From positions 248,001-312,000 of the forward strand of contig CAVWYT010000011.1 of assembly GCA_963759295.1 (NCBI GenBank): a stretch of 64,000 nt of DNA, given 5' to 3'. The notes below the pieces were generated by a model. It was given only the letters and a program-made list of their open reading frames with translations. It did not search any database and was not told where the DNA came from. This DNA is from WHSW01 sp963759295. Its GTDB lineage: Bacteria; Actinomycetota; Thermoleophilia; Solirubrobacterales; 70-9. Position 1 is the stretch's first letter. Every line of letters begins with the position of its first letter. A program made the translations under genes and the position numbers. Of this stretch, positions 1 to 9,056 are shown piece by piece.

Positions 1-565
1 CCACGCGCGGGGTCGCGGTCGCGGTCGCGGCGAACGTCGACGCCGCGCCAAGCCGGCGCGCGACGTCGCCGAGCTGGAAGTACTCGGGGCGGAAGTCATG
101 ACCCCACTGGCTCACGCAATGGGCCTCGTCGACCACGAACAGCCCGATCTCTGCCGCGGCGAGTCGATCGGTGAATCCGGCGGTCGCGAAGCGCTCCGGG
201 GCGACGTAGAGCATCGTCACCTCGCCGGCCAGGGCGGCCTCGAGCGCCCGGCGGTTGTCGGCGCGATCGCGCTGGGCGTTGATCAGCGCCGCCCGCCCGT
301 CGAGGCTCTCGACCTGGTCGGTCATCAGCGAGACCAGCGGCGAGACGACGATCGCGAGCCGCCGGTCGAGCAGCGCCGGCAGCTGATAGCAGAGCGACTT
401 GCCCGCTCCCGTCGGCATCACCAGCAGCACGTCTCGGCCGGCGCGCACCGCCTCGACCGCCTCGCGCTGGCCCGGACGGAACTCCGGATGGCCGAAGTGG
501 CGCACGAGCTCGGCTCCGAGGTCGTCGGTCGCGGCGTCGATCGCGATCGGGCTCGGGTCTTGCAT
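1..565 (-). CDS. recQ: ATP-dependent DNA helicase RecQ, N-terminal part (runs off the left edge)
   Basis: About 188 codons are present from an ATG at 565; the 3' part lies outside the window. RecQ is a 3'-5' superfamily 2 helicase acting in recombination and fork repair. The N-terminal segment has the RecQ Q-motif-like stretch FGHPEFRPGQREAV (about residues 24-37), Walker A MPTGAGKS (about residues 50-57) and a DEAH box followed by CVSQWGHDFRPEY, the RecQ aromatic-rich loop, near residue 150. The order and sequence of these motifs are diagnostic. A CATCCT element sits 7 nt upstream of the ATG, so the mRNA may be leaderless. The RQC and HRDC domains cannot be judged. Confidence 0.93.
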   Translation of the reverse strand, partial: MQDPSPIAIDAATDDLGAELVRHFGHPEFRPGQREAVEAVRAGRDVLLVMPTGAGKSLCYQLPALLDRRLAIVVSPLVSLMTDQVESLDGRAALINAQRDRADNRRALEAALAGEVTMLYVAPERFATAGFTDRLAAAEIGLFVVDEAHCVSQWGHDFRPEYFQLGDVARRLGAASTFAATATATPRV

Positions 566-626
566 CACTCAGAGGATGGACGCAGCGGCGGCGGAGGTTT
601 CGCCCCGCGGGTGGGGCGCGGGGCGG

Positions 627-2096
627 TCAGTGCGCGGCCTGCACGACCGGCAGCTCCTCGAGCGCGAACTTGCCGTTCGCCTCGCTGTCGTCGCCGAGCG
701 GGTAGTCGCCGGTGAAGCAGGCGTCGCAATGGGCCTCGCGCGGGGTGCCGACCGCCTCGTAGACGCCCTCGAGCGACAGGTAGGCGAGTGAATCGGCGCC
801 GACCTCGCGGGCGACCTCCTCGACCGTGCGCTCGTGGGCGACCATCTCCTCGCGCGTGTGCATGTCGACGCCGTAGTGGCAGGGGTGGCGGATCGGGGGC
901 GCCGAGATCCGCAGATGGACCTCCTTCGCGCCGGCATCGCGGAGCATGCCGACGATCTGGCGCGTGGTGTTGCCGCGGACGATCGAGTCGTCGACGACGA
1001 CGATCCGCCTGTCGGCGACGATCTCCGGGAGCGGGTTGAACTTCATCCGCAACCCGTGCTTGCGCAGCTCCTGGCCGGGCTGGATGAAGGTGCGCGCGAC
1101 GTAGCGGTTCTTGATCAGCCCGTCGTCCTTCGGCAGCCCACTGGCACGGGCGAAGCCGGTGGCGGCGGGATTGCCCGAGTCCGGGACCGAGATCACGAGG
1201 TCGGCGTCCACCGGCGACTCACGCCAGAGGACCTCGCCCATCTTGCCCCGAACCTCCTGGAGCACGCGACCCTCGAGGCGAGAGTCCGGGCGCGAGAAGT
1301 AGATGTGCTCGAACACGCAATGCGCGGGCCGGGTCGAGGGCACGACCTGCCGGCTCTCGAGCCCGGCGGCGGTCAGCGACACGGCCTCACCGGGCGAGAC
1401 CTCGCGGACCAGCTCGGCGCCGATGATGTCGAACGCGCAGCTCTCGGAGGCGACGCACCAGCGGTCGCCGAGCCGGCCGAGCGACAGTGGGCGGACGCCA
1501 TGGGGATCGCGGAAGGCGACCACGGCGCGCTTCGTCATCACCACGGTCGAGTAGGCGCCCTCGAGCCGCGGCATCACCGCGGCGACGGCGTTCTCGATCG
1601 GCCGCGCCTCCTCGATCGACAGCAGCGCGGCGATGATCTCCGAGTCCGAGGTTCCGCGGAACGAGATCCCTCGCTCGCGGAGATCGCCGTAGAGCTCGAC
1701 CGCGTTGGTGAGGTTGCCGTTGTGGGCGAGCGCCACCTCGCGCCCGTCGTCGCGCCAGACCGGCTGGCTGTTCTCCCACGAGCCGCCGCCGGTGGTCGAA
1801 TAGCGGACGTGCCCGATCGCCATGTCACCGTCGAGCGCCCGCAGCTTCTCCTCGTCGAACACCTGGGAGACGAGGCCGGTCTCGCGAAGCGTGGTGATGT
1901 GCCCGCCCTCGCCGGTCGCGATCCCCGCCGACTCCTGGCCCCGGTGCTGAAGCGCGTAGAGCGCGAAGTAGGAAAGCCGCGCGACGTCGTGTCCGGGTGC
2001 GTAGATCCCGAACACCCCGCACTCGTCGCGGGGGCCGTCGCGCTCGGCAACGAAATCATCGTGGCGGCTCGAGGCCGACCGTGGATTGGAGTTCAT
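627..2096 (-). CDS. purF: Amidophosphoribosyltransferase (purine step 1)
   Basis: 489 aa. It transfers glutamine-derived ammonia to PRPP to give phosphoribosylamine, the first committed step of purine synthesis. The start ATG at 2096 has GGGA seven nt upstream; further upstream extension loses family similarity. A 25-residue propeptide precedes Cys26 (DECGVFGIY), which would become the N-terminal nucleophile after cleavage. The glutaminase motif YALQHRGQES follows, and the PRPP loop VVVDDSIVRGNT is near residue 365. Four Cys in the C-terminal half could form the 4Fe-4S cluster known in Bacillus-type PurF. It lies 88 bp downstream of purL in the same direction, so it is probably cotranscribed with it. 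Confidence 0.97.
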   Translation of the reverse strand: MNSNPRSASSRHDDFVAERDGPRDECGVFGIYAPGHDVARLSYFALYALQHRGQESAGIATGEGGHITTLRETGLVSQVFDEEKLRALDGDMAIGHVRYSTTGGGSWENSQPVWRDDGREVALAHNGNLTNAVELYGDLRERGISFRGTSDSEIIAALLSIEEARPIENAVAAVMPRLEGAYSTVVMTKRAVVAFRDPHGVRPLSLGRLGDRWCVASESCAFDIIGAELVREVSPGEAVSLTAAGLESRQVVPSTRPAHCVFEHIYFSRPDSRLEGRVLQEVRGKMGEVLWRESPVDADLVISVPDSGNPAATGFARASGLPKDDGLIKNRYVARTFIQPGQELRKHGLRMKFNPLPEIVADRRIVVVDDSIVRGNTTRQIVGMLRDAGAKEVHLRISAPPIRHPCHYGVDMHTREEMVAHERTVEEVAREVGADSLAYLSLEGVYEAVGTPREAHCDACFTGDYPLGDDSEANGKFALEELPVVQAAH

Positions 2097-2132
2097 GAAG
2101 GCTTCCCTGCGGCTCGAGAAGTCGCGTGCGAG

Positions 2133-2148
2133 ACAGGCGAACGCCTGT
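2133..2148. promoter_or_regulatory. Perfect inverted repeat in the purL-purF spacer
   Basis: ACAGGCG-AA-CGCCTGT has seven-base perfect arms and lies 36 nt upstream of the purF ATG, between purL and purF. It could be an operator or a leader hairpin. In such GC-rich DNA a repeat this short can arise by chance. Confidence 0.25.
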
Positions 2149-2184
2149 GCCAAGAGGCTACCAGCGGGCCCAGATCCGACCCCG

Positions 2185-4515
2185 TCAGTGGGCGGCGGCG
2201 ACGGCGGGTCCCTCGACGCGGCGCGCCAGCGAGCGCCAGGCGCGCGCGGCGTCGGCGAGCGCGACATCGGCCTCGGCCTCGGCGGCCGAGACGGCTACCC
2301 GGTCACCGCCGGCCGACCCGATCACGATCGCCTCGACCCCGGCGCCGCCGGCCTCGGCGACCAGGCCCTCGAGCTCGGCGCGCTCACCGGCGAGCAAGAA
2401 GCCCCCGGCGCCCTCGCCGAACAGCGCCGCTTCCCCGGCGCATCCGCGCAGCTCGACCACGCCGTCGAGGTCGACCTCGGCGCCGACCGCGCCCGCGATC
2501 GCCATCTCGGCGAGCGCGCAGGCCAGGCCGCCGTCGCTGACATCGTGGACCGCCCCCACGCGCGCGGAGCGAACCGCGTCGCGAACGAGGTCGATCGCCG
2601 CTGCGACCTCGGGGATCGGGATCGAGGGCAGGCCCGGGCCGAGCTCGCCGCGGAGCTTCGCCAGCTCCGACCCGGCGAGCGAGGGCGAGAACGGCCCGAG
2701 GAGCGCGATCGCGTCGCCGGCCCGCAGCGCCAGCCCGCCGGCACGTTCGGGATCGGGCAGCTCGCCGACGAGGCCGACCACCGGGGTCGGATAGATCGGC
2801 CCCTCCTCGGTTTCGTTGTAGAGCGAGACGTTGCCGCCGACCACCGGGATGCCGAGCGCCTCGCAGGCGTCGGCGAGCCCCCGGGTCGAACGATCGAGCT
2901 GCCACGCGACCGCCGGCTTCTCGGGGTTGCCGAAGTTGAGGCAGTTGGTGAGCCCGAGTGGCTCGGCCCCCGCGCAGGCGAGATTCTGGGCGCACTCGAG
3001 CACCGCCTCGACCGTGCCGGCGTACGGATCGCAGGCCACCCGGCGTCCGTTGCCGTCGATCGCCACGGCGATCGTCGCCCCGGCCTCATGAAGATGAAGC
3101 ACGGCGGCATCCGAGCTCTCCGGGCGGCGCACCGTGTGCGAGAGGACGATCGAGTCGTACTGCTCGAACGCCCACCGCTTGCTGGCGACATTGGGTGCCG
3201 CCAGCAAGGCCAACAACGCTCCGCCCGCCTCCTGCGCTTCGCGTCCGGGAGAGGCCGGGTCGGGCGAGGGCCGAACCTCGCGAATCGCGTCCGTGAACCG
3301 ATCCGCGTTGCCGTAGATCCAGCCGGCCGGCTCGCGAGGCTCGAGGTCGTAGAGCGGGCACTCGTCGACCAGCGCGGCAACCGGCATCTCGCCGACCACC
3401 CGGTCGTCTCGAAGCACCCTGAACGTCCCGCTCGCGGTCACCTCGCCGACCACCGCCGCGCCGGTCTGCCAACGCTCGCAGACCGCGATCACCTCCTCGA
3501 CCCGGGCTGGCTCGACCACCGCCAGCATTCGCTCCTGCGACTCGGAGACCATGATCTCGAACGGCTCCATGTCGGCCTCGCGCAGCGGCACCCGAGCGAC
3601 GTCGATGTCGATCCCCACGCCCCCGCTGGAGGCCATCTCGGCGGCCGAGGAGGTGAGCCCGGCGGCGCCGAGGTCCTGCAACGAGACGAGCAGGCCGGTT
3701 GCGAGCAGCTCGAGGCAGCACTCGACCAGCTTCGCCTCCTCGAACGGGTCCCCGATCTGGACCGTGGGGCGCTTCGAGTCGTCGCCGCCCTCGAGCTCCG
3801 CCGAGGCGAGCACCGAGGCGCCGCCAATCCCGTCGCGGCCGGTCGAGGCGCCCATCAACACCACCTTGTTCCCGGCCCCGGTGGCGGCGGCCCTGACCAT
3901 CTCGCCGGCCCGCGCGATCCCGACGCACATCGCGTTGACGACGCAGTTGTGCTCGTACGGGGCCTCGAAGTAGACCTCACCGCCGACGGTCGGCACGCCG
4001 ATCGAGTTCCCGTAGTGGCCGATCCCGGCGACGACGTGGTCGAACAGGTAGCGCGAGCGCTCCGAGTCGAGCTCGCCGAAGCGAAGCGAGTCGAGCACCG
4101 CGATCGGCCGCGCGCCGAGCGCGAACACGTCGCGGAGGATCCCGCCGACCCCCGTGGCGGCGCCTTGGAACGGCTCGACCGCGCTCGGGTGATTGTGCGA
4201 CTCGACCTTGAACGCCACCGCCCAGCCGTCGCCGACCGAGACCGCGCCGGCGTTCTCGCCGGGGCCCATGAGCACGCGCGGACCGTCGGTCGGCAGCCTG
4301 CGAAGCAGCTTGCGCGAGTGCTTGTAGGCGCAGTGCTCGGACCACAGCAGCGAGAACATCGCCAGCTCGACGTCGTTCGGCGACCGGCCGAGCTTCGCGA
4401 CGATCAGCTCGAGCTCGGAATCGGTGAGCCCGAGATCGCGATGCTTGGAGGAGGAGGTGGTCAAGTCATGGTTCGGGTGGCGTGCCGCCGGGGGCGCAGT
4501 ATCGCGATTGTGCAT
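2185..4515 (-). CDS. purL: Phosphoribosylformylglycinamidine synthase subunit PurL (small type)
   Basis: 776 aa from the ATG at 4515 (MHNRDTA). The length matches the small PurL that works with separate PurQ and PurS, and both partners are encoded at 12.0-13.0 kb. It performs the ATP-dependent amidation of FGAR to FGAM. Visible landmarks are the N-terminal LLWSEHCAYKHSR segment, the substrate/ATP motif FKVESHNHPSAVEPFQGAATG, and the second-half repeat GLTNCLNFGNPEKP. Upstream codons up to 4890 look like non-coding extension and include the divergent gene's promoter space. Oddity: a 7.5-kb block of unrelated genes separates it from purQ. Confidence 0.96.
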   Translation of the reverse strand: MHNRDTAPPAARHPNHDLTTSSSKHRDLGLTDSELELIVAKLGRSPNDVELAMFSLLWSEHCAYKHSRKLLRRLPTDGPRVLMGPGENAGAVSVGDGWAVAFKVESHNHPSAVEPFQGAATGVGGILRDVFALGARPIAVLDSLRFGELDSERSRYLFDHVVAGIGHYGNSIGVPTVGGEVYFEAPYEHNCVVNAMCVGIARAGEMVRAAATGAGNKVVLMGASTGRDGIGGASVLASAELEGGDDSKRPTVQIGDPFEEAKLVECCLELLATGLLVSLQDLGAAGLTSSAAEMASSGGVGIDIDVARVPLREADMEPFEIMVSESQERMLAVVEPARVEEVIAVCERWQTGAAVVGEVTASGTFRVLRDDRVVGEMPVAALVDECPLYDLEPREPAGWIYGNADRFTDAIREVRPSPDPASPGREAQEAGGALLALLAAPNVASKRWAFEQYDSIVLSHTVRRPESSDAAVLHLHEAGATIAVAIDGNGRRVACDPYAGTVEAVLECAQNLACAGAEPLGLTNCLNFGNPEKPAVAWQLDRSTRGLADACEALGIPVVGGNVSLYNETEEGPIYPTPVVGLVGELPDPERAGGLALRAGDAIALLGPFSPSLAGSELAKLRGELGPGLPSIPIPEVAAAIDLVRDAVRSARVGAVHDVSDGGLACALAEMAIAGAVGAEVDLDGVVELRGCAGEAALFGEGAGGFLLAGERAELEGLVAEAGGAGVEAIVIGSAGGDRVAVSAAEAEADVALADAARAWRSLARRVEGPAVAAAH

Positions 4516-4570
4516 GTCGTCTTTCAGTCCGGTCGGCCGAGCGCGACGTTCACGCACCGCGCGTGTTGAG

Positions 4571-5767
4571 ATGGCTGGGATGGGTGGTCGGACGATCAGA
4601 GGACGGACGGCGCTGTTCGCCGTCGCGATCGCGGCGCTCGCCGTGCCCACGGGCGCCGCTGGCGCCGGCCTGGCCGCCAGGCAGCCCGCGCCGGCGGTCC
4701 TGGCGACGAGCGGCAACGACTCGGAGTTGATCGAGACGGTCCCGATCGGGACCTCGCCGGCGGCGAAACCGCGGGTCGTGATGTCGCTCGGGCCGGAGGC
4801 CTTCGAGCCAATTGCCGCCGGCGACCTGTTGCGGGCGAGCGGCGAGGTCCAGATCTCGACGACCTGCGTCGAGCAGGGGGATCGCTGCATCGGTCGCCGC
4901 TACGACATCAATCCGCGGATCACCGCGAGGATCGTGCTCGCCTCCGCCCGGGACGCGGCGGCCCCGTCGATCCCCCTCTCGGGGACGACCGAGAAGCTCT
5001 GCAAGCAGCGGCGGCCGAACCGCAACCACCACTGCACGCTCGCGATCCCAGACCTCGAGGCGCCGATCACCGATCTCGGCTCGCTGCCCTGTCTCCCTGC
5101 GGCCTGCTTCGTGAACGTGATCCTCACCGCCTCCAACAAGCACGCGAAGCGCGGCCAGGTGGTCGTGGTCGGCGCCGACGAGCCCGACGGCGACGTCAAG
5201 CAGGACAAGGGCCGCGTCAACCTCGTCCAGACGCACGCCGACGCGGCGGCCCCGACCGTCGCCTCCAGCAACGCGGTCGTCGAGGGACCGCTGCCGCTCA
5301 CCGAGGGGCCGAAGGAGAAGCGCCGGGTCGTCTACTCGGTGCCGATCCCCGAGCCCCGCAAGGGTGAGGTGCTGGCCGTCGACGCGCGCTACCTCGCCGG
5401 GATCAGCGCCCTGCACTTCAATACCTTCGTCGCCTCGCGGGTGATCCTCGCCGAGACCCCGACCTCGACCGAGTCCAGGGGCGCCGCCAGGAACGCCGCT
5501 CCGCTGCGCGGCCAGATCACCGAGTCGAACGGCTTCAACTGCACCCTCGGCGCCAGCGGCTACCCGAACCCGTGCACGGTGGTGAAGGCCGGCGCGACGG
5601 AGATCACGCGCAACGTCGTCGACAAGCAGACCGGGCTGCCGATCACCCTCTACGTGAATGTGATCGCGGCCGCCAAGCCACTGCTCGCCGAGAAGGTGAC
5701 CGACGCCGAGCAGGTCTCGCTCGCCCCCATCGACCCGGGGCTCACGGTCACCCGCTGGGCGCCTTAG
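4571..5767 (+). CDS. Secreted hypothetical protein
   Basis: 398 aa from the ATG at 4571; an ATG three codons later is an alternative. The N terminus has basic residues, then a hydrophobic Ala-rich stretch (LFAVAIAALAVPTGAAGAG), so it is probably exported. The mature part contains about eight Cys (for example TTCVEQGDRCIGR, LPCLPAACF, NCTLGASGYPNPC), consistent with disulfides outside the cytoplasm. I see no enzymatic motif and do not recognise the family. It is the only plus-strand gene between purL and the sulfotransferase cassette and converges with the sulfotransferase at 5796. Confidence 0.75.
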   Translation: MAGMGGRTIRGRTALFAVAIAALAVPTGAAGAGLAARQPAPAVLATSGNDSELIETVPIGTSPAAKPRVVMSLGPEAFEPIAAGDLLRASGEVQISTTCVEQGDRCIGRRYDINPRITARIVLASARDAAAPSIPLSGTTEKLCKQRRPNRNHHCTLAIPDLEAPITDLGSLPCLPAACFVNVILTASNKHAKRGQVVVVGADEPDGDVKQDKGRVNLVQTHADAAAPTVASSNAVVEGPLPLTEGPKEKRRVVYSVPIPEPRKGEVLAVDARYLAGISALHFNTFVASRVILAETPTSTESRGAARNAAPLRGQITESNGFNCTLGASGYPNPCTVVKAGATEITRNVVDKQTGLPITLYVNVIAAAKPLLAEKVTDAEQVSLAPIDPGLTVTRWAP

Positions 5768-5773
5768 ATCCCG

Positions 5774-5792
5774 CGCGGCGTGCTGCGCCGCG
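5774..5792. terminator. Hairpin between convergent genes, probable bidirectional terminator
   Basis: CGCGGCG-TGCTG-CGCCGCG forms a seven-pair stem with a five-base loop. It lies exactly in the 28-bp gap between the stops of the secreted protein (5767) and the sulfotransferase (5796). There is no U-tract. Confidence 0.5.
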
Positions 5793-5795
5793 ACC

Positions 5796-6806
5796 CTACG
5801 ACGGCGCCGGGACCGGCTCGGTGGCGCCCTTCTCGGCCGCTCGCTGGCGGCCGGCATCGGTGCCGAGCTCGTAGCCGAGGGTGACCAGCAGGTCGCCGGC
5901 GACCGCCTCGTAGGAGGCGACCTCCTCCGGCGTCATCCGCTCGCGCCACATCCCGATGCGGTCCGACTGCGGCGGCTCCTTGGCGAGCCGGTGGCTCTCG
6001 AGGCGCGCCTCGGCGGGCTGGGGCGGGCGATTCTTACGCGGCAGCTCGCGTGCCTTCTCCGCCAGCCGTCCCTCGGCGCGCTCGTGATAGTCGAGCATCA
6101 CCGGGTCGTAGTCGAGCTCGATGAAGTCGCAGACGCGGCGCAGGACGCTGTCGGTGTCGTCGACGAGGTCCTCGAAGTGGACCTCCATGTAGTGGTCGAT
6201 CGACGGTGCCATCTTTCGCGCCTTGCGGATCCGGTTTCGCCACAGCCGTGCCGACTCGGCGTAGGTCTCGGGCCCCCAGTTCATGCGCAGGTGCGAGAGC
6301 GACACATCGCGGCCGTCGCGGATGATGTGGACGAACCGGGCCTCGGGCAGGACGCGCTGGATCCGGCGCATCTCCTTCACGTACCCGGGGGTCTTGTCGC
6401 CGTAGCGCGTCTTGCCCTCGCGCTCGGCGTAGAGCAGGTAGAAGGCGCGGATCGAGTCGGCCGCGGTGACCGGGTCGAGGGCGTCGATCCGGCTTCGCAG
6501 CTCCTCGGCGTCGAGGTGGAAGTCGCCCCAGCGCTTGTGATCGATCGCCAGGTTGGCCGCGTCCTCGGCGCTCTGCGGTGAGCGCTCGAAGGCCTTGATC
6601 AGCTTCGGCAGCCAGTGCGTCTCGCCGGGGATCGCGAGATCCGGGTGGGAGTCGAGCATCAGCCGTAGCAGGGTGGTGCCCGAGCGCGTCACACCGCAGA
6701 CGAACGGCGCCGGCGCCGGCTCGGGCGTGCGGCCGCGCAGACGGCGTCCGGCGCGGACGATCTTGGCCCGGGTGCGGTAGCGCTCGATGGTCTTGCCCAG
6801 CCCCAT
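5796..6806 (-). CDS. PAPS-dependent sulfotransferase family protein
   Basis: 336 aa. Sulfotransferases move a sulfuryl group from PAPS to a hydroxyl or amine on sugars, lipids or small molecules. The 5'-phosphosulfate loop FVCGVTRSGTTLLRLML is at residues 36-52 and the 3'-phosphate motif IIRDGRDVSLSHL near residue 168. A TRYGDKTPGY segment between them is shared with the paralogues at 9057, 10010 and 11131. The ATG at 6806 is 13 nt after the stop of the glycosyltransferase, so it is likely the last gene of the cassette downstream of purQ. The acceptor is unknown. Confidence 0.88.
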   Translation of the reverse strand: MGLGKTIERYRTRAKIVRAGRRLRGRTPEPAPAPFVCGVTRSGTTLLRLMLDSHPDLAIPGETHWLPKLIKAFERSPQSAEDAANLAIDHKRWGDFHLDAEELRSRIDALDPVTAADSIRAFYLLYAEREGKTRYGDKTPGYVKEMRRIQRVLPEARFVHIIRDGRDVSLSHLRMNWGPETYAESARLWRNRIRKARKMAPSIDHYMEVHFEDLVDDTDSVLRRVCDFIELDYDPVMLDYHERAEGRLAEKARELPRKNRPPQPAEARLESHRLAKEPPQSDRIGMWRERMTPEEVASYEAVAGDLLVTLGYELGTDAGRQRAAEKGATEPVPAPS

Positions 6807-6819
6807 GGAGCGGGTCAAG

Positions 6820-7923
6820 CTAGCGGTTTCCGGCGAGCCGCAACAGCTTGCCGATCCCCTCGACCGTGAGCTCCCAGCGGCGCTCGGTCTCGCGCACCCG
6901 CGCAGCGCCGGCGGCGAGCTCGGCCCGCAGCGCGTCGTCGGCGAGCCTCTCGATCGCCGCCGCCAGGTCGTCCTGGTCGGGGTCGAGCGCCGGGATCCCG
7001 GACTTCGCGGTCCCGTTCGGGATCGAGCCGACGAGCAGCCCGTTGACACCCTCGTGGATCGCCTCGTTCATCGGCGGGGCGTCGTTGGTGATCGCCGGCA
7101 TCCCGAAGGCGATCGCCTCGTAAAGCGGCAACCCGAGGCCCTCCCAGCGCGACGGCGAGAGGCAGACGTCGCAGCTCGCGACCTCGAGCAGGTGCTCGGC
7201 CGTCGGCTGGTCGGCGATCCTGACCTCGATCCGCCGATCGCGACCCGCGGCCTCGGTCGCGGCGCGCACCTGCTTGCGCTCGACCTGGGCCTTGACGATC
7301 AGTCGCAGGCGCTCGTCCGGCACGCTCTTGAACGCCTCCAGCACGGGCTCGAGTGGCTTTCGGTGGCCGAGGAAGCCGCCAGGGAACACGTACCTGACGA
7401 GCCCGTCGTGCGGCCGGCTCGCCGCCGCCCGCTCGCCCACCGCGACGAGCTCCGGGTGGCACCCCCACGGCACGTAGGGGCTCTCCAGCCCCATTTGCGC
7501 GTACCGCGCCTGCTCGGCGCGGGTGAACGAGTAGACGACGTCGAACGCCGCACGGGCGCCGGCGACGTCGTCGGCCGTGAAGTGCTCCCAGACGAAGCGG
7601 CCGATCGTCAGCACGCCGCGCTCGCGGAGCGCCGCGATCTCGGCGAACTGGTAGTTCTGATCGCAGAGGATCGCCTCGATGCCGTTGTCGGCCACCCAGC
7701 GCTCGTACTCGTCGGCCGAGACGTCGTAGGCCGAGGCCTCGGTTACCCCGGGCTGGTCCCAGACATCGTCGCGGTCGAGCGCGCCCGGCCGCGGGCCGCG
7801 TTCCTTCTTCGGGCGGGCGAGCACGAACGACTCGTGGCCGAGATCGGTGAGCGCGGAGCGAAGCTGGCGGCCGACCACCGGCTGGCCGCGGTTGAACCAC
7901 TTGGTGACGACGCCGACCTTCAC
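6820..7923 (-). CDS. GT4-type glycosyltransferase (cassette copy 2)
   Basis: 367 aa, starting at a GTG (7923) that overlaps the stop of the preceding gene as GTGA, a translational-coupling arrangement. It has a GT-B layout. The N-terminal half opens KVGVVTKWFNRGQPVVGRQL; the C-terminal half carries PSRWEGLGLPLYEAIAFG, which holds the intact GT4 E-x7-E motif for the nucleotide-sugar phosphates. It shares long identical blocks with its neighbour (7920-9023) and with a third copy at 26117-27193. The product is presumably a hexosyl transfer onto a surface glycan or lipid; donor and acceptor cannot be read from the sequence. Confidence 0.87.
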   Translation of the reverse strand: MKVGVVTKWFNRGQPVVGRQLRSALTDLGHESFVLARPKKERGPRPGALDRDDVWDQPGVTEASAYDVSADEYERWVADNGIEAILCDQNYQFAEIAALRERGVLTIGRFVWEHFTADDVAGARAAFDVVYSFTRAEQARYAQMGLESPYVPWGCHPELVAVGERAAASRPHDGLVRYVFPGGFLGHRKPLEPVLEAFKSVPDERLRLIVKAQVERKQVRAATEAAGRDRRIEVRIADQPTAEHLLEVASCDVCLSPSRWEGLGLPLYEAIAFGMPAITNDAPPMNEAIHEGVNGLLVGSIPNGTAKSGIPALDPDQDDLAAAIERLADDALRAELAAGAARVRETERRWELTVEGIGKLLRLAGNR

Positions 7924-9023
7924 CGGCCGGCCGCGTCGCCCGCTGCGGCGTCGAGCAACCCGGCGAGCCCCTCGACGGTTCGCCGCCAGCTTCGCTCGCC
8001 GTCGCGCAGGCCGATCGCTCCGGCGCCGAGGCGCCGGCGCTCGCCATCGTCGCCGAGCCGCTCGATCGCCTCCGTCAGCTGGTCGAAATCCGGATCGAAC
8101 GCCGGGATCCCGGAGCCGGCCTCCCCCCAGCGCACGGAGTCGACGCAGATCCCGTTCACCCCGTCGATCACGACCTCGTTCATCGGCGGGGAGTCGTTGA
8201 TGATCGCCGGCATCCCGAAGGCGATCGCCTCGTAAAGCGGCAGGCCGAGGCCCTCCCAGCGCGACGGCGAGAGGCAGACGTCGCAGCTCGCGAACTGGCG
8301 CAGGTGCTCGTCGGTCGGGCGGTCCTCGAGCTCGATCACCACCCGCCGATCGCCGCCCGCGGCCTGCTCGAGCTTGCCCGCCTTGCGATCGACCTGGCCG
8401 CGGATCAGCAGCCGCAGCCGCGGGTCGGTCGTGCGCGCGAATGCCTCGACGATCTCCGGGAACGGCTTTCGCTTGCCCATGAAGCTGCCCGGCACGTAGA
8501 ACCAGACCTCCTCCCGCGCCCCCCGCGTCACCTCGTTCCCGATCGCGACCAGCTCCGGGTGACAGCCCCAGGTCAGCAGCGGGGTCTCGATCCCGAAGCC
8601 GCGGTATCGCTGCTGCTCGGCCTTGGTCAACGAGTAGATGACGTCGTAGGCGCGTTTTGCCGGCTCCGTGTGCTCGGGGGCGAAGCTCTCCCAGACGAAG
8701 CGCCCGATCGTCCGCACGCCCTCGGCGCGCAGGCGCGCGATCTCGTCGAACTGGTCGTTCTGGTCGCAGAGCACGGCGTCGATCCCGTGCCCGCGCGCCC
8801 ACGACGAGTACTCGTCGGCCGGGATGTCCGGCTCGGAGGCCTGCGTGACTCCGGGCTGGTCCCAGACCGGATCGGCGACGCGCTGCTGGTTGGCGCGCGG
8901 CCCCTTGCCCGGCTTCGCGAGCACGAACGTCTGGTGCCCGAGCTCGTCGAGCGCCGAGCGGATCTGTCGTGAGACCACCGCCTGTCCACTCGCGAACCAC
9001 TTGCTGACGATCCCGACTCGCAT
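7920..9023 (-). CDS. GT4-type glycosyltransferase (cassette copy 1)
   Basis: 367 aa, ATG at 9023. It is a tandem paralogue of the next gene, of exactly equal length, with the same opening (MRVGIVSKWFASGQAVVSRQ) and the same E-x7-E block PSRWEGLGLPLYEAIAFG near residue 255. The shared WDQPGVT and TIGRFVWE blocks mark a distinct subfamily represented three times in this window. The 33-nt gap from the upstream sulfotransferase and the GTGA overlap downstream place it in the same transcript. Two tandem copies of equal length suggest recent duplication followed by specialisation. Confidence 0.87.
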   Translation of the reverse strand: MRVGIVSKWFASGQAVVSRQIRSALDELGHQTFVLAKPGKGPRANQQRVADPVWDQPGVTQASEPDIPADEYSSWARGHGIDAVLCDQNDQFDEIARLRAEGVRTIGRFVWESFAPEHTEPAKRAYDVIYSLTKAEQQRYRGFGIETPLLTWGCHPELVAIGNEVTRGAREEVWFYVPGSFMGKRKPFPEIVEAFARTTDPRLRLLIRGQVDRKAGKLEQAAGGDRRVVIELEDRPTDEHLRQFASCDVCLSPSRWEGLGLPLYEAIAFGMPAIINDSPPMNEVVIDGVNGICVDSVRWGEAGSGIPAFDPDFDQLTEAIERLGDDGERRRLGAGAIGLRDGERSWRRTVEGLAGLLDAAAGDAAGR

Positions 9024-9056
9024 TGCCCTGCGCCGCCTCGTGCCCGAGCGCTTGGC

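Noticed and set aside
2086..4569. 827-codon plus-strand frame opposite purL
   Set aside because: It is antisense to purL with an Arg/Asp/Gly-dominated composition typical of GC-rich shadow frames, and it has no recognisable motif.
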